NCBI GenBank assembly: GCA_902826815.1
Contig: CADEGF010000001.1
Span: forward strand, 207,673 to 271,672
DNA length: 64,000 nt
Source of the DNA: an uncultured Mycobacteriaceae bacterium
GTDB lineage: Bacteria > Actinomycetota > Actinomycetes > Mycobacteriales > Mycobacteriaceae
Direction of reading: 5' to 3'
Shown: positions 17,362 through 25,130 of the stretch, in pieces
Layout of the letters: each line of letters begins with the position of its first letter
How positions within the stretch are numbered: the first letter of the stretch is position 1
Position numbers and translations under genes: made by a program
Notes under the pieces: model-generated
Told to the model about the DNA's origin: nothing
Database searches by the model: none
The model's input: the letters and a program-made list of their open reading frames with translations, nothing else

Positions 17362-18709
17362 CGCGCGGCACGGTCTGCGCGAGCAGCTTCGACACATCGT
17401 CGAGCTCGTCGAACCGCCAGCAGGTGGCGAGCAGCCGTTCGGTGCGCTCGGTCCCCAGCACCGGACCGACGAGCTCGCGGAACTTCGCGTCGAGCTCGTC
17501 GTCGCCCAGCGGCGCCGACGGCGTCCCCCGGTTGCCGCGAACCTCGGTCGTCAATGACTGGCCCGAAGCCAACGTGATCTCGACGTCGGCGTCCTGCTTG
17601 CCGAGCGCCGGATCGCTGACCACCTTGACGCGATCGCGCAGGTCGACCACATCCGGACGGGTCAGGATGGCCTTCGCCAACTCGTCAGGCCCGAGCCGGC
17701 CGAAGATGGCTGCCGCAGCCGCGCAGTGGCGCAGGCTGAACTTCGCCTGCAGAGGGGTGGACGGCTGCGGCAGGTCTGTGAAGCGCGCCGCCGGTGCGGA
17801 CACGCGAATATCGATCGACCTGACGTCGTCAGGGGCCACGTCATTGTCGGCCATCAGCGCGATCACGCCGTCGATCATCGGGTGGGTCAGCGAACCGCTC
17901 GGGTAGAGCTTGTAGCCGTTGCTCGTGAGGTTCCAGGTCTCCCCGAGGCCCGCGCTGATCTTCTCGGGTGCCGGTTCGTCGCTCATCACCGCCAGGTAGC
18001 CGAAGTCGCCCTCGAGCGCCTTGGCGCCTGCCGTCAGCCTATGCGCGGCCAGCGTTGCCGCCAGCACACCGTCCATCGCGGCCTTACCGGGGTGCATGCT
18101 CTTGAGGTCGCTGCCCGCCATGATGCGCAGACCTGCGGCCTGGGTCGCGCCCGCGGCGATCGCGTGCTCAACCTCGCTGCGGCCCAAGCCCATCGTGCGC
18201 GCCGCCGCGGCCGCCGCACCGACGTGAGCGGACGTCCCGGTGACGTGCCAGCCGACGTCGTAGTGGGTCTGACCCGCCGCGTGCGCGACGCGCGTCTCCA
18301 CCTCGAACCCGACGGCGAAGCTGGCAAGTGCATCGCGTCCCGTCACCGTCCTGGTGTCGGCGACCGCGAAAATGGCCGGCCACACCGAGCAGCTCCCGTG
18401 CACGGTCGTGCCCGGCGGGTTGTACACGTCGTCGAGGTCAAGGACATGCGAGGCGAACGCGTTGAGGAACGCCGCGAACGGGGGCGAGGCCCGCATCTCT
18501 GCGCCGACTACCGTTGCCGTGCCGCTGCTTTCGCTCGCGGCGACCGCGTCCCTTGCACGGCGGGTGGCGTCGTCCGTCGACCCGCTCACCGACACCCCGA
18601 TGTGGTCGACCAGCGAGCGGCGTGCCGCGTGCAGAACCGGTTCGGGTATCTGCTCGGACCCGTGCTCGGCGACGAACCTGGCGAGAAGTGAGGTCGGACC
18701 TTCAGTCAC
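17354..18709 (-). CDS. MmgE/PrpD family protein 3
   Basis: A 451-residue MmgE/PrpD protein. Family blocks are SHVLDLDDVYNPPGTTVHGS, DVGWHVTGTSAHVGAAAAAA and DLKSMHPGKAAMDGVLAATL. The start codon overlaps the stop of the upstream TctC-type binding protein gene by 4 bp, and its end overlaps the SDR gene by 8 bp. The transporter and this enzyme are therefore expressed together, which suggests that the imported tri- or dicarboxylate is its substrate. It most resembles PrpD protein 1. The reaction could be dehydration, decarboxylation or epimerisation. Confidence 0.88.
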   Translation of the reverse strand: MTEGPTSLLARFVAEHGSEQIPEPVLHAARRSLVDHIGVSVSGSTDDATRRARDAVAASESSGTATVVGAEMRASPPFAAFLNAFASHVLDLDDVYNPPGTTVHGSCSVWPAIFAVADTRTVTGRDALASFAVGFEVETRVAHAAGQTHYDVGWHVTGTSAHVGAAAAAARTMGLGRSEVEHAIAAGATQAAGLRIMAGSDLKSMHPGKAAMDGVLAATLAAHRLTAGAKALEGDFGYLAVMSDEPAPEKISAGLGETWNLTSNGYKLYPSGSLTHPMIDGVIALMADNDVAPDDVRSIDIRVSAPAARFTDLPQPSTPLQAKFSLRHCAAAAAIFGRLGPDELAKAILTRPDVVDLRDRVKVVSDPALGKQDADVEITLASGQSLTTEVRGNRGTPSAPLGDDELDAKFRELVGPVLGTERTERLLATCWRFDELDDVSKLLAQTVPRDG

Positions 18710-19707
18710 TGATCCTTCCTCAGACCGAGTCCCGCGAGCAGATCGCCGACGATCTTGGTCTGCTCTTTAAGGTAGGAGGCGAACTCGTCGCCCTTGAGGT
18801 TCTCGGTCACCAGGCCGCTGTCCTTGGCGAGCTTCTTCCAGTCGTCGGTGTCGACCATTTTCGAGAGGTCGTCCTGAAACTTCTTGACGGCGTCCTCCGG
18901 CATGTCGGGTGCACCCACCACGGCCCGGAACTGCACGGGCAGGTTCGCCGAGTCGATGCCCTGCTCCTCCGTGGTGCTGACGTCGGGGAAGATCTCCAGA
19001 CGCTTGGACCCGATCACCGCAATCACCTTGAGTTGTTTCGCCCGCACCTGTTCCGCGATGTCGGAGGCGCTGCCGAGCATGATATTGGCGTCCCCGCGCA
19101 GAAGGGCGGTGATGCGGTCACCGGTGCTCTCGAAAGACAGGAACTTCCACTTCGCACCGAGGGTGTCCTGCAACACCAGGCGGGTCAGCGCGTCGTTGGC
19201 CGTGCTGGAACCGCCGCTCTGCACCAGCGTGTCGGGGCTCTTCTTGGCTGCGGCGACGAAGTCGGCGAACGTGTTGAACGGCGAGTCCGCACTGGTGACG
19301 ATGACCTGGGGCTCGGTCGCGACAAGCGTGATCGGCGTCAGCATGTCGAGGTTCACCTTGGCGTTCTCGACGGTCATCGGCGTTGCGATCCAGGTGGGGG
19401 TAATTTGGGCGATTAGACCCGGGTTGCCCTTGTGGTCCACCATGTACGCCATCGCCCCGATCGAGTCACCTGCCGGCACATTGCGGACCGGCCAGTTCTT
19501 GTCGATGATCTTGTTCTCGAACATCACCTTGATCATCTGACGGGTGAACACGTCGCTTCCGCCGCCGACGGCGTTGTGGGTGACAACCTCCACCGACTCG
19601 GAGCCGCTTCCTCCTCCGCCTCCTGGGCCGGAACTGCCGCAGGCGGCCGCGGCGGTGAGTGCCACCGCCGCGATCACGACCGTGAGGACTCGGTTGATAC
19701 GGATCAT
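18706..19707 (-). CDS. Tripartite tricarboxylate transporter substrate-binding lipoprotein (TctC-type)
   Basis: A 333-residue extracytoplasmic solute receptor of the TTT family, which delivers carboxylates to a TctAB permease. The N terminus is a lipoprotein signal with lipid-attachment Cys23 (VALTAAAACGSSG), followed by a Gly/Ser linker. Family segments include VVTHNAVGGGSDVFTRQMIK, PAGDSIGAMAYMVDHKGNPG and QSGGSSTANDALTRLV. The ATG at 19707 has an excellent AGGAAGGA site. It follows tctA by 47 bp. A second, diverged TTT system lies at 30.7-33.7 kb. The ligand is unknown. Confidence 0.92.
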   Translation of the reverse strand: MIRINRVLTVVIAAVALTAAAACGSSGPGGGGGSGSESVEVVTHNAVGGGSDVFTRQMIKVMFENKIIDKNWPVRNVPAGDSIGAMAYMVDHKGNPGLIAQITPTWIATPMTVENAKVNLDMLTPITLVATEPQVIVTSADSPFNTFADFVAAAKKSPDTLVQSGGSSTANDALTRLVLQDTLGAKWKFLSFESTGDRITALLRGDANIMLGSASDIAEQVRAKQLKVIAVIGSKRLEIFPDVSTTEEQGIDSANLPVQFRAVVGAPDMPEDAVKKFQDDLSKMVDTDDWKKLAKDSGLVTENLKGDEFASYLKEQTKIVGDLLAGLGLRKDQ

Positions 19708-19754
19708 GGTTCGATTCCTTCCTGGTGAGGGTTGGGCTTGATGACGTTGGTGGC

Positions 19755-21266
19755 TCACACCTCGGCGTCGACCAGTTGCTCGCGAACCTTGCGCGTCCTG
19801 CCCAGCGTGAGGACCAACAGCAGTGCAACCGCCAGGCCGATGAGGACCGCGGAGATCGGCCGCTGCAGATAGATGAGCGGGCTGTTGTCCGAGAGCAGCA
19901 GCGACTGGCGAATCGAGTTCTCGGCGATCGGGCCGAGCACGAACGCCAGCACGAGCGGTGCCGCTGGGATGTCGAGCTTGCGCATCACGTATCCGAGAAG
20001 CCCGAACACGGCGAGCAGGCCGACATCGAAGATCGAGAAGTTCACGCTGTAGACGCCGATCACCGCGATCAGCAGGATCCCCGGATAAAGCACCTTGTAC
20101 GGCGTGTTCAACAGCTTCGCGAAGAATGGCACCATCGGCAGGTTCATCACGAGCAGGGCGATATTGCCCAGGTACATGCTGGCGATGATCGGCCAGACCA
20201 CGTCGGGGTGCTCGTTGAACAGGAGCGGGCCGGGGTTGAGGCCGTAGAGCACCAGCGCGCCGAGCAGTATGGCGCCGGTGCCCGAGCCTGGGATGCCCAG
20301 CGTCAACAGCGGGATCATCGCCCCGCCGGTCTCGGAGTTGTTGGCGGCCTCGGGGGCGGCCACCCCCTTGATCTCGCCCTTTCCGAAGTCCTCGGGGTTC
20401 TTGGAGGTGCGCTTGGCGATGATGTAGGACACGAAGGACGCGACCGTCGAGCCTGCGCCGGGCAAGATGCCGATCAGGAATCCCACGATGCCGCCCTGCA
20501 GCATGGCGGGTGTCGACCTTCTGATGTCCTTACGAGAGGGAAGCAACTCGCGAAGCTTTTTGGGCACGGTGAAGAGCTGCTTCTCGGTCTTCTCCTCGAC
20601 GTTGACCAGCACCTCGCCGATGGCGAAGATGCCGATGCTCACGATGATGAAGTCGATTCCCCCGGCAAGCCCGATCTGGCCTCCGGTGAACCGCGGTTGG
20701 CCGGAGAACAGGTCGGTGCCGATGGTGGACAGGAACAGACCGATGAACATGGAGATGAATCCCTTGAGCATCGAGTCACCGGCCAGCATGATGACCAGCA
20801 GAAGCGCGAAGATCATCAGCGCCGAGTACTCCGGCGGACCGAAGCTGACCGCAACGTCGGCCATCACCGGCGCCAGGAAGGTCAGGCCGATCACGCCGAT
20901 GGTGCCTGCGACGAATGACGCGATGGCCGCGATCCCCAGCGCCACGCCGCCGCGGCCCTGCTTCGCCATCTCATAGCCGTCGAGGCAAGTGACCACCGAT
21001 GCCGACTCACCAGGGATGTTGAGCAGGATCGACGTCGTCGAGCCACCGTATTTGGCGCCGTAATAGATGCCGGCCATCATGATCAGGCCGGTGGCCGGGT
21101 CGAAGCCCGTCGCCAGCGGGAGCAGGATCGAGATAGTCGCCGGCGGTCCCAGCCCCGGCAGGATACCGACGAGGGTGCCGAGCAGGCAGCCGACGATCAG
21201 CCACAACAGGTTCGTCGGGGAGATCGCGGTCTCGAACCCGTGCAGTAGGCCGTCGATCGCGTTCAT
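19755..21266 (-). CDS. Tripartite tricarboxylate transporter large permease (TctA-type)
   Basis: A 503-residue membrane protein with about 11-12 hydrophobic segments. The TctA signatures are GCLLGTLVGILPGLGPPATI near residue 30 and TLGIPGSGTGAILLGALVLY in the second half, repeats that face each other in this family. It forms the proton- or sodium-coupled channel fed by the TctC lipoprotein. It lies 13 bp downstream of tctB, in the order B-A-C. Transcription probably starts at the IclR-type operator upstream of tctB. Confidence 0.94.
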   Translation of the reverse strand: MNAIDGLLHGFETAISPTNLLWLIVGCLLGTLVGILPGLGPPATISILLPLATGFDPATGLIMMAGIYYGAKYGGSTTSILLNIPGESASVVTCLDGYEMAKQGRGGVALGIAAIASFVAGTIGVIGLTFLAPVMADVAVSFGPPEYSALMIFALLLVIMLAGDSMLKGFISMFIGLFLSTIGTDLFSGQPRFTGGQIGLAGGIDFIIVSIGIFAIGEVLVNVEEKTEKQLFTVPKKLRELLPSRKDIRRSTPAMLQGGIVGFLIGILPGAGSTVASFVSYIIAKRTSKNPEDFGKGEIKGVAAPEAANNSETGGAMIPLLTLGIPGSGTGAILLGALVLYGLNPGPLLFNEHPDVVWPIIASMYLGNIALLVMNLPMVPFFAKLLNTPYKVLYPGILLIAVIGVYSVNFSIFDVGLLAVFGLLGYVMRKLDIPAAPLVLAFVLGPIAENSIRQSLLLSDNSPLIYLQRPISAVLIGLAVALLLVLTLGRTRKVREQLVDAEV

Positions 21267-21279
21267 CGGCGAAATCCAT

Positions 21280-21885
21280 TCACTGCCACAGAGTTCCTCC
21301 CGGGAGTTGCAATTCGAGCAGGACGACGAACAGGAGATACATAGCCGGCGTCAGCAGCAGCAGCGCGACGATCGTGCCGACCGACCGGACACGTTCGACC
21401 ACCACGATCACGAGCAGGGCGAGCACCTCGCCGGCGATCAGGAATCCGAGTGGTTCGAGCAGCACCGCGAAGACCACCAGAGTGAGCCACACGAGCATGG
21501 CCCGGGCGATGTGCCGGGGCTGCAGCGAAAGCAGGGGCACGTCACCGCTGCGCGCCTTGGGCCCCCAGAGCCAGACCGCTACCAGGGCGAGGCCCAGGCC
21601 GATCAGGCAGATCGTCAGCAGCACAGGAAAGTATCCAGGGCCGGGCTCGTTGTTAGCACCCAGGAACGCCAGTTCGGTGCGGCTGCGGTACAGCAGCCAG
21701 GCCGCCAGCCCGGCGATCACCAGGCCGAGGATTATGTGGACCAGACGGGTGATCCGCGCATCGCGGGCATGGTCTTCGGAGGTCTGCTCGCCCGCTTGGT
21801 CTGGCGGTTCAGCTGAGCCAACCGGCTGAGCCGGGATGGTCTTGTCGGCCGCCGCTTCGGCCTTCGGCTGTACCTCTTGTTCCAT
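21280..21885 (-). CDS. Tripartite tricarboxylate transporter small permease (TctB-type)
   Basis: A 201-residue protein with four predicted membrane helices after a charged, Ala/Pro-rich cytoplasmic N terminus (about 45 residues). The segment LGANNEPGPGYFPVLLTICL is the typical TctB PGxFP motif. First gene of the tctBAC-prpD-SDR operon, with GAGGTC before the ATG. The 156-bp region shared with the divergent iclR gene contains the operator at 21918. Confidence 0.88.
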   Translation of the reverse strand: MEQEVQPKAEAAADKTIPAQPVGSAEPPDQAGEQTSEDHARDARITRLVHIILGLVIAGLAAWLLYRSRTELAFLGANNEPGPGYFPVLLTICLIGLGLALVAVWLWGPKARSGDVPLLSLQPRHIARAMLVWLTLVVFAVLLEPLGFLIAGEVLALLVIVVVERVRSVGTIVALLLLTPAMYLLFVVLLELQLPGGTLWQ

Positions 21886-21917
21886 TCAGACCTCTTACCG
21901 AATCATGTCTTGAGTAT

Positions 21918-21931
21918 GGAAATCATTTCTG
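21918..21931. promoter_or_regulatory. Putative IclR operator between tctB and iclR
   Basis: GGAAATCATTTCTG, with perfect GAAAT/ATTTC arms, lies 33 bp upstream of the tctB ATG and 111 bp upstream of the iclR ATG. It differs at a single base from the core at 15270-15283. Its position between the regulator and the divergent transport operon is the classical IclR arrangement. Confidence 0.65.
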
Positions 21932-22041
21932 GCTTTAGGAAAAGCTAGGTCTGTTGCGGCCGCGTGTCAAGCGTCACCTTGGGCCGGCAAAGAGTGTGGC
22001 GAGTTGGCAGACACCTGGACAGATGACGGTAGGCTTCTTCT

Positions 22042-22848
22042 ATGCAGAAGTCACGACCGGAGAGCGAAACTGGACCCGCGTATCCCATAGCGTCGGTCAA
22101 CAATGCGCTTCTGCTGCTTCTTCTGTTCCGTGAACAGCCCAGGGTGCGACTGACGGACGCCTGCAAATACCTGGGCGTTGCCCACTCGACGGCACACCGA
22201 CTGCTCGCGATGCTCGCCCACCACGGATTCGTTCAGCAGGAGCCGGTCACCCGCGCCTACATCGCAGGCCCGGCGCTGGTCGAGGTGGGCCTTGCCGTCG
22301 TCGGTTCCCTGAATGTCCGCGAGCAGGCCAGGCCCATGATGGAGGAACTCGCCGCCGAAACCGGCGAGACAGTTCACCTCGGAGTTCTCGAGGGCGATCA
22401 GGTCCGGTATGTGGATGCGGTGGAGTCCGAACGCGCGCTTCGGGTGGTGGCCCGAACCGGAACGCTGGTGCCCGCGCACTGCACGTCGTTGGGCAAGGCC
22501 CTGCTGGCCCAGCTGACCGATCAACAGGTGGCCGCGCTGTACCCGACGTCGGCGGAGCCGTTCGTCGCCCGGACCGACAAATCGATCACCACTCAGGCGA
22601 AGCTGATGAAGGAGGTGGCGAGGGCCAGGGCCCGCGGGTACGCAGTGAACGCGGGCGAGACCGAGGACGATGTGGGTTCGGTCTCCGTCGCGTTCCGCGA
22701 CTTCGCGGGCAGGTCCGCGTCCATCGCCGTTGCGGCGCCGACGAGTCGCCTTACGTCGTCACGGATTTCACTCATCGGCGACCTGATGATCCAGACCATC
22801 TCCCGCGCACCGGAATCGCCGGTGATCGCTCACGTGCCCTCGGACTGA
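22042..22848 (+). CDS. IclR-family transcriptional regulator
   Basis: A 268-residue regulator. An N-terminal winged helix (about residues 17-80) includes the recognition segment LGVAHSTAHRLLAMLAHHGF. The C-terminal IclR effector domain includes ETGETVHLGVLEGDQVRYVD, VPAHCTSLGKALLAQL and ARGYAVNAGETEDDVGSVSV. It is divergent from the tctBAC-prpD-SDR operon and adjoins an operator-like palindrome found at three promoters of the block, so it is the probable local regulator. The effector is likely the imported acid or its product. Its end overlaps the convergent MFS gene by 19 bp. Confidence 0.92.
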   Translation: MQKSRPESETGPAYPIASVNNALLLLLLFREQPRVRLTDACKYLGVAHSTAHRLLAMLAHHGFVQQEPVTRAYIAGPALVEVGLAVVGSLNVREQARPMMEELAAETGETVHLGVLEGDQVRYVDAVESERALRVVARTGTLVPAHCTSLGKALLAQLTDQQVAALYPTSAEPFVARTDKSITTQAKLMKEVARARARGYAVNAGETEDDVGSVSVAFRDFAGRSASIAVAAPTSRLTSSRISLIGDLMIQTISRAPESPVIAHVPSD

Positions 22849-24035
22849 CGATCTCTGCGCGCGTTGAGCACACCTGCCAGCGCGGTCCCGAACATGACGA
22901 CAGCCAAGAGCGCGAAGGCCGTCTCCACTCCCCACCACTGCGACGCGACGCCTGCCGCGGCGAGGATGAAGGTCTGACCGACGCGGTTCGTCGCCAGCCT
23001 CAGTCCGAGCGCAGACCCGCGGCTGGTGTCGTCGACCAGGTCGACGACCCAGTCCATCGTGGTGGTCTGCGACAGCCCTAGCGAGAATCCGAGCACCGAC
23101 ATCGCCAGCATCATCGGTGTCAAGTTATGGCTCAGCGCGACGACGAGCAGGCACGTCGCGGCAACGGCAGTGGCGACCACGGTCAGGTTCAGCGTCGGGA
23201 TCCTTCGCACGAACCACGGGGTGGTCGCCCGCGCCAGAAGGGCACCGCTGGAGCTGATGCCAAGGAGGATGCCCACCTGCGAAGGGGTCAGGCCGACGGA
23301 CGCGCCGAGCAGAGGCAGATAGACAAGTAGTAGGTCGATGCCGCTCTTGGCGGAGAAGCTGGTCATCAGCGCGGCGGGCATGCCCTTCCTGCGCAGCAGT
23401 CGCCATATCCGCTCGGGCTTGCCGGTTCTCACCGTGGACACCTGCATCCTGGTGCGCATCGCGATGGCCGCTGCGGGCAGTCCTCCGACGGCGACCCAGG
23501 CAGCGACCTGCAGCGCTGCCGACGTCGACTCGAGGCTCGGGGAGTCCGTATGGCCGATGATCACGCCGCCGAGCACCGGCCCGACGATCTGGCCGAGCGC
23601 TGAAATCGTTGTGAGAGTGCCGAATCGGCTGATGCGCGCCAGCGAGCTCTGCGCCTGGGCCATGATGCTCTGGCCGCCGATAGTGCCGGTCATGTGCCCG
23701 ATTCCGAGCAGCGTCGTCGCGATCGCAAGGGCCGGGATCGCCTTGGCCACCATGAGCGCGAAACCCGACGCGGCCGTCAGCGCGAGGCCGACGCTCAGCA
23801 GGATCCCCGGGTGATGCCGTTCGGTCCATCGACCGAAGCTGACGGCGAGCAGCATCGGGGGGACCGCGAAACACGCCGACGTGAGGCCAAGGGTGGTGCC
23901 GTCGGCGCCGAGTGCCAGGAGTCGGTACGTCGACACCGGCCGCGCCGACGTGACCGCCACCTGCAGCAGAAAGATCGTCGCGGTGGTGCCGATGAGCCAC
24001 AGCGGCGGAAGGGAACGTTCCTTGAGGTTCACCAC
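22830..24035 (-). CDS. Major facilitator superfamily transporter
   Basis: A 401-residue membrane protein with 12 predicted helices in two halves. The loop between helices 2 and 3 reads VSFGRWTERHHPGILLSVGL, a variant of the MFS GxxxDRxGRR motif, and a central charged loop (TRMQVSTVRTGKPERIWRLL) separates the halves. It follows the VOC gene by 16 bp, so the two are cotranscribed from the promoter with the operator at 24487. It may export an intermediate or import a related substrate. The start is one of two consecutive GTG codons. The substrate is unknown. Confidence 0.87.
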   Translation of the reverse strand: MVNLKERSLPPLWLIGTTATIFLLQVAVTSARPVSTYRLLALGADGTTLGLTSACFAVPPMLLAVSFGRWTERHHPGILLSVGLALTAASGFALMVAKAIPALAIATTLLGIGHMTGTIGGQSIMAQAQSSLARISRFGTLTTISALGQIVGPVLGGVIIGHTDSPSLESTSAALQVAAWVAVGGLPAAAIAMRTRMQVSTVRTGKPERIWRLLRRKGMPAALMTSFSAKSGIDLLLVYLPLLGASVGLTPSQVGILLGISSSGALLARATTPWFVRRIPTLNLTVVATAVAATCLLVVALSHNLTPMMLAMSVLGFSLGLSQTTTMDWVVDLVDDTSRGSALGLRLATNRVGQTFILAAAGVASQWWGVETAFALLAVVMFGTALAGVLNARRDRQSEGT

Positions 24036-24051
24036 CGCTTCGCCGCGGCGG

Positions 24052-24444
24052 TCAGTGCTTCCAGCCGCGCTCCGGCGTGGCCACGTCGACCTCTACGCCA
24101 TCGGGGTCGCGGAACTTGAAGAACCTGGGCGGGTCGGCCTGCTCGGCGCCGTAGACCTCGACGCCGCGTTCCTTCAGCGCAGTCACCACCGCGCCGGTGT
24201 CCTCGATCGCCACCCCGATGTGGTTGGGGCCCATCGCGCCATATGTCCATTCTGAACGCTCGATCTCCGGATTGGGTTGCAGCAGCGAGTAGTTGACCTC
24301 GCCGTCACTGAGGTCCAGTGCCTTACCAGGGTAGTGGCCGGGGGTGCGGACGTCGCCGAGGCGCTTGAAGCCCAGCACGTTCTCATAGAACTCGGCGGTC
24401 GTTTCGAGGTCCTGGACCACGATTCCGAGGTGTCGGATGCGCAC
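24052..24444 (-). CDS. VOC-superfamily (glyoxalase/dioxygenase-fold) protein
   Basis: A 130-residue vicinal-oxygen-chelate protein made of two beta-alpha-beta-beta-beta modules. Likely metal ligands are His4 region (RIRHLGIVV), His in GPNHIGVAIED and Glu in DPDGVEVDVA, the pattern of glyoxalase I, methylmalonyl-CoA epimerase and fosfomycin-resistance relatives. The GTG at 24444 has GGAGA 8 bp upstream. A longer frame from 24495 would overlap the operator. Paired with the MFS gene and divergent from the molybdenum hydroxylase operon. The reaction is not predictable. Confidence 0.82.
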   Translation of the reverse strand: MRIRHLGIVVQDLETTAEFYENVLGFKRLGDVRTPGHYPGKALDLSDGEVNYSLLQPNPEIERSEWTYGAMGPNHIGVAIEDTGAVVTALKERGVEVYGAEQADPPRFFKFRDPDGVEVDVATPERGWKH

Positions 24445-24486
24445 TACTGTCTCCTCTTCAACTGAAGCTGATATCTTCCGTACTGT

Positions 24487-24500
24487 AGAAAGCATTTCTG
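24487..24500. promoter_or_regulatory. Putative IclR operator between VOC-MFS and molybdenum-hydroxylase operons
   Basis: AGAAAGCATTTCTG keeps the GAAA-n2-ATTTCTG core seen at 15270 and 21918. It is 43 bp upstream of the VOC GTG and 148 bp upstream of the divergent iron-sulphur subunit gene. One arm has a mismatch (GAAAG versus ATTTC), so it is the weakest of the three copies. Confidence 0.55.
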
Positions 24501-24647
24501 CAAATCAGACTCTACTTCTGCAGGATGGCGCCCGTCAATGGACGGCCACACCGGCGGTCGCTCGTCGGCGGAACTCGTGTATTCCGCCACCCGAGTTGCC
24601 GCATTGCGACATTGCAGGGTCGGCAGCCGGCTTTCTAGGGTCGGGCT

Positions 24648-25130
24648 GTGACGCACGGGCAGCCTGTCGAGCAGACATTCACCCTCGTGGTGAACGGTTC
24701 CACGGTCGAGGTCACGGCCGCCCCCGAGACGTCCCTGTTGAACGTGCTGCGCAACGACCTCGGGCTGATGGGGCCGCGGTTCGGATGTGGGCTCGCACAG
24801 TGCGGCGCCTGTTTTGTGCGCCTCGACGGCGCGGTGGTGCCCGCCTGCGACACGCCGATGTGGTCCGCGCACGGACGCACTGTTGTCACCGTCGAAGGCC
24901 TTGCGCAGGGCGATCGGCTACACCCCGTGCAGGAGGCCGTATTGGCGATGCAGGCGGCTCAGTGCGGTTTCTGCATCTCGGGAATCCTGGTGTCTGCGGC
25001 TACGCTGCTCGACTCCGAACCGCGGCCGAGCGAGTCTGCCGTGCTCGATGCGCTAGACCGCAACCTGTGTCGATGCGGCGTGCAACGGCGGATTGTCGGG
25101 GCCGTCCTGAAGGCCGGTGAGGTCTCGTGA
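24648..25130 (+). CDS. Molybdenum hydroxylase, [2Fe-2S] subunit (isoquinoline/nicotinate dehydrogenase type)
   Basis: A 160-residue small subunit of the xanthine-oxidase family. The plant-type [2Fe-2S] cluster is bound by Cys47, Cys52, Cys55 and Cys67 (GCGLAQCGACFVRLDG). The second cluster uses Cys106, Cys109, Cys141 and Cys143 (QCGFCISG and NLCRCG). It passes electrons from the molybdenum subunit encoded next, with which it overlaps by 4 bp. Two-subunit enzymes without an FAD subunit (IorAB, NicAB) usually donate to cytochromes or the respiratory chain. GTG start. First gene of a plus-strand operon that continues at least to the isochorismatase-type hydrolase. Confidence 0.92.
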   Translation: MTHGQPVEQTFTLVVNGSTVEVTAAPETSLLNVLRNDLGLMGPRFGCGLAQCGACFVRLDGAVVPACDTPMWSAHGRTVVTVEGLAQGDRLHPVQEAVLAMQAAQCGFCISGILVSAATLLDSEPRPSESAVLDALDRNLCRCGVQRRIVGAVLKAGEVS

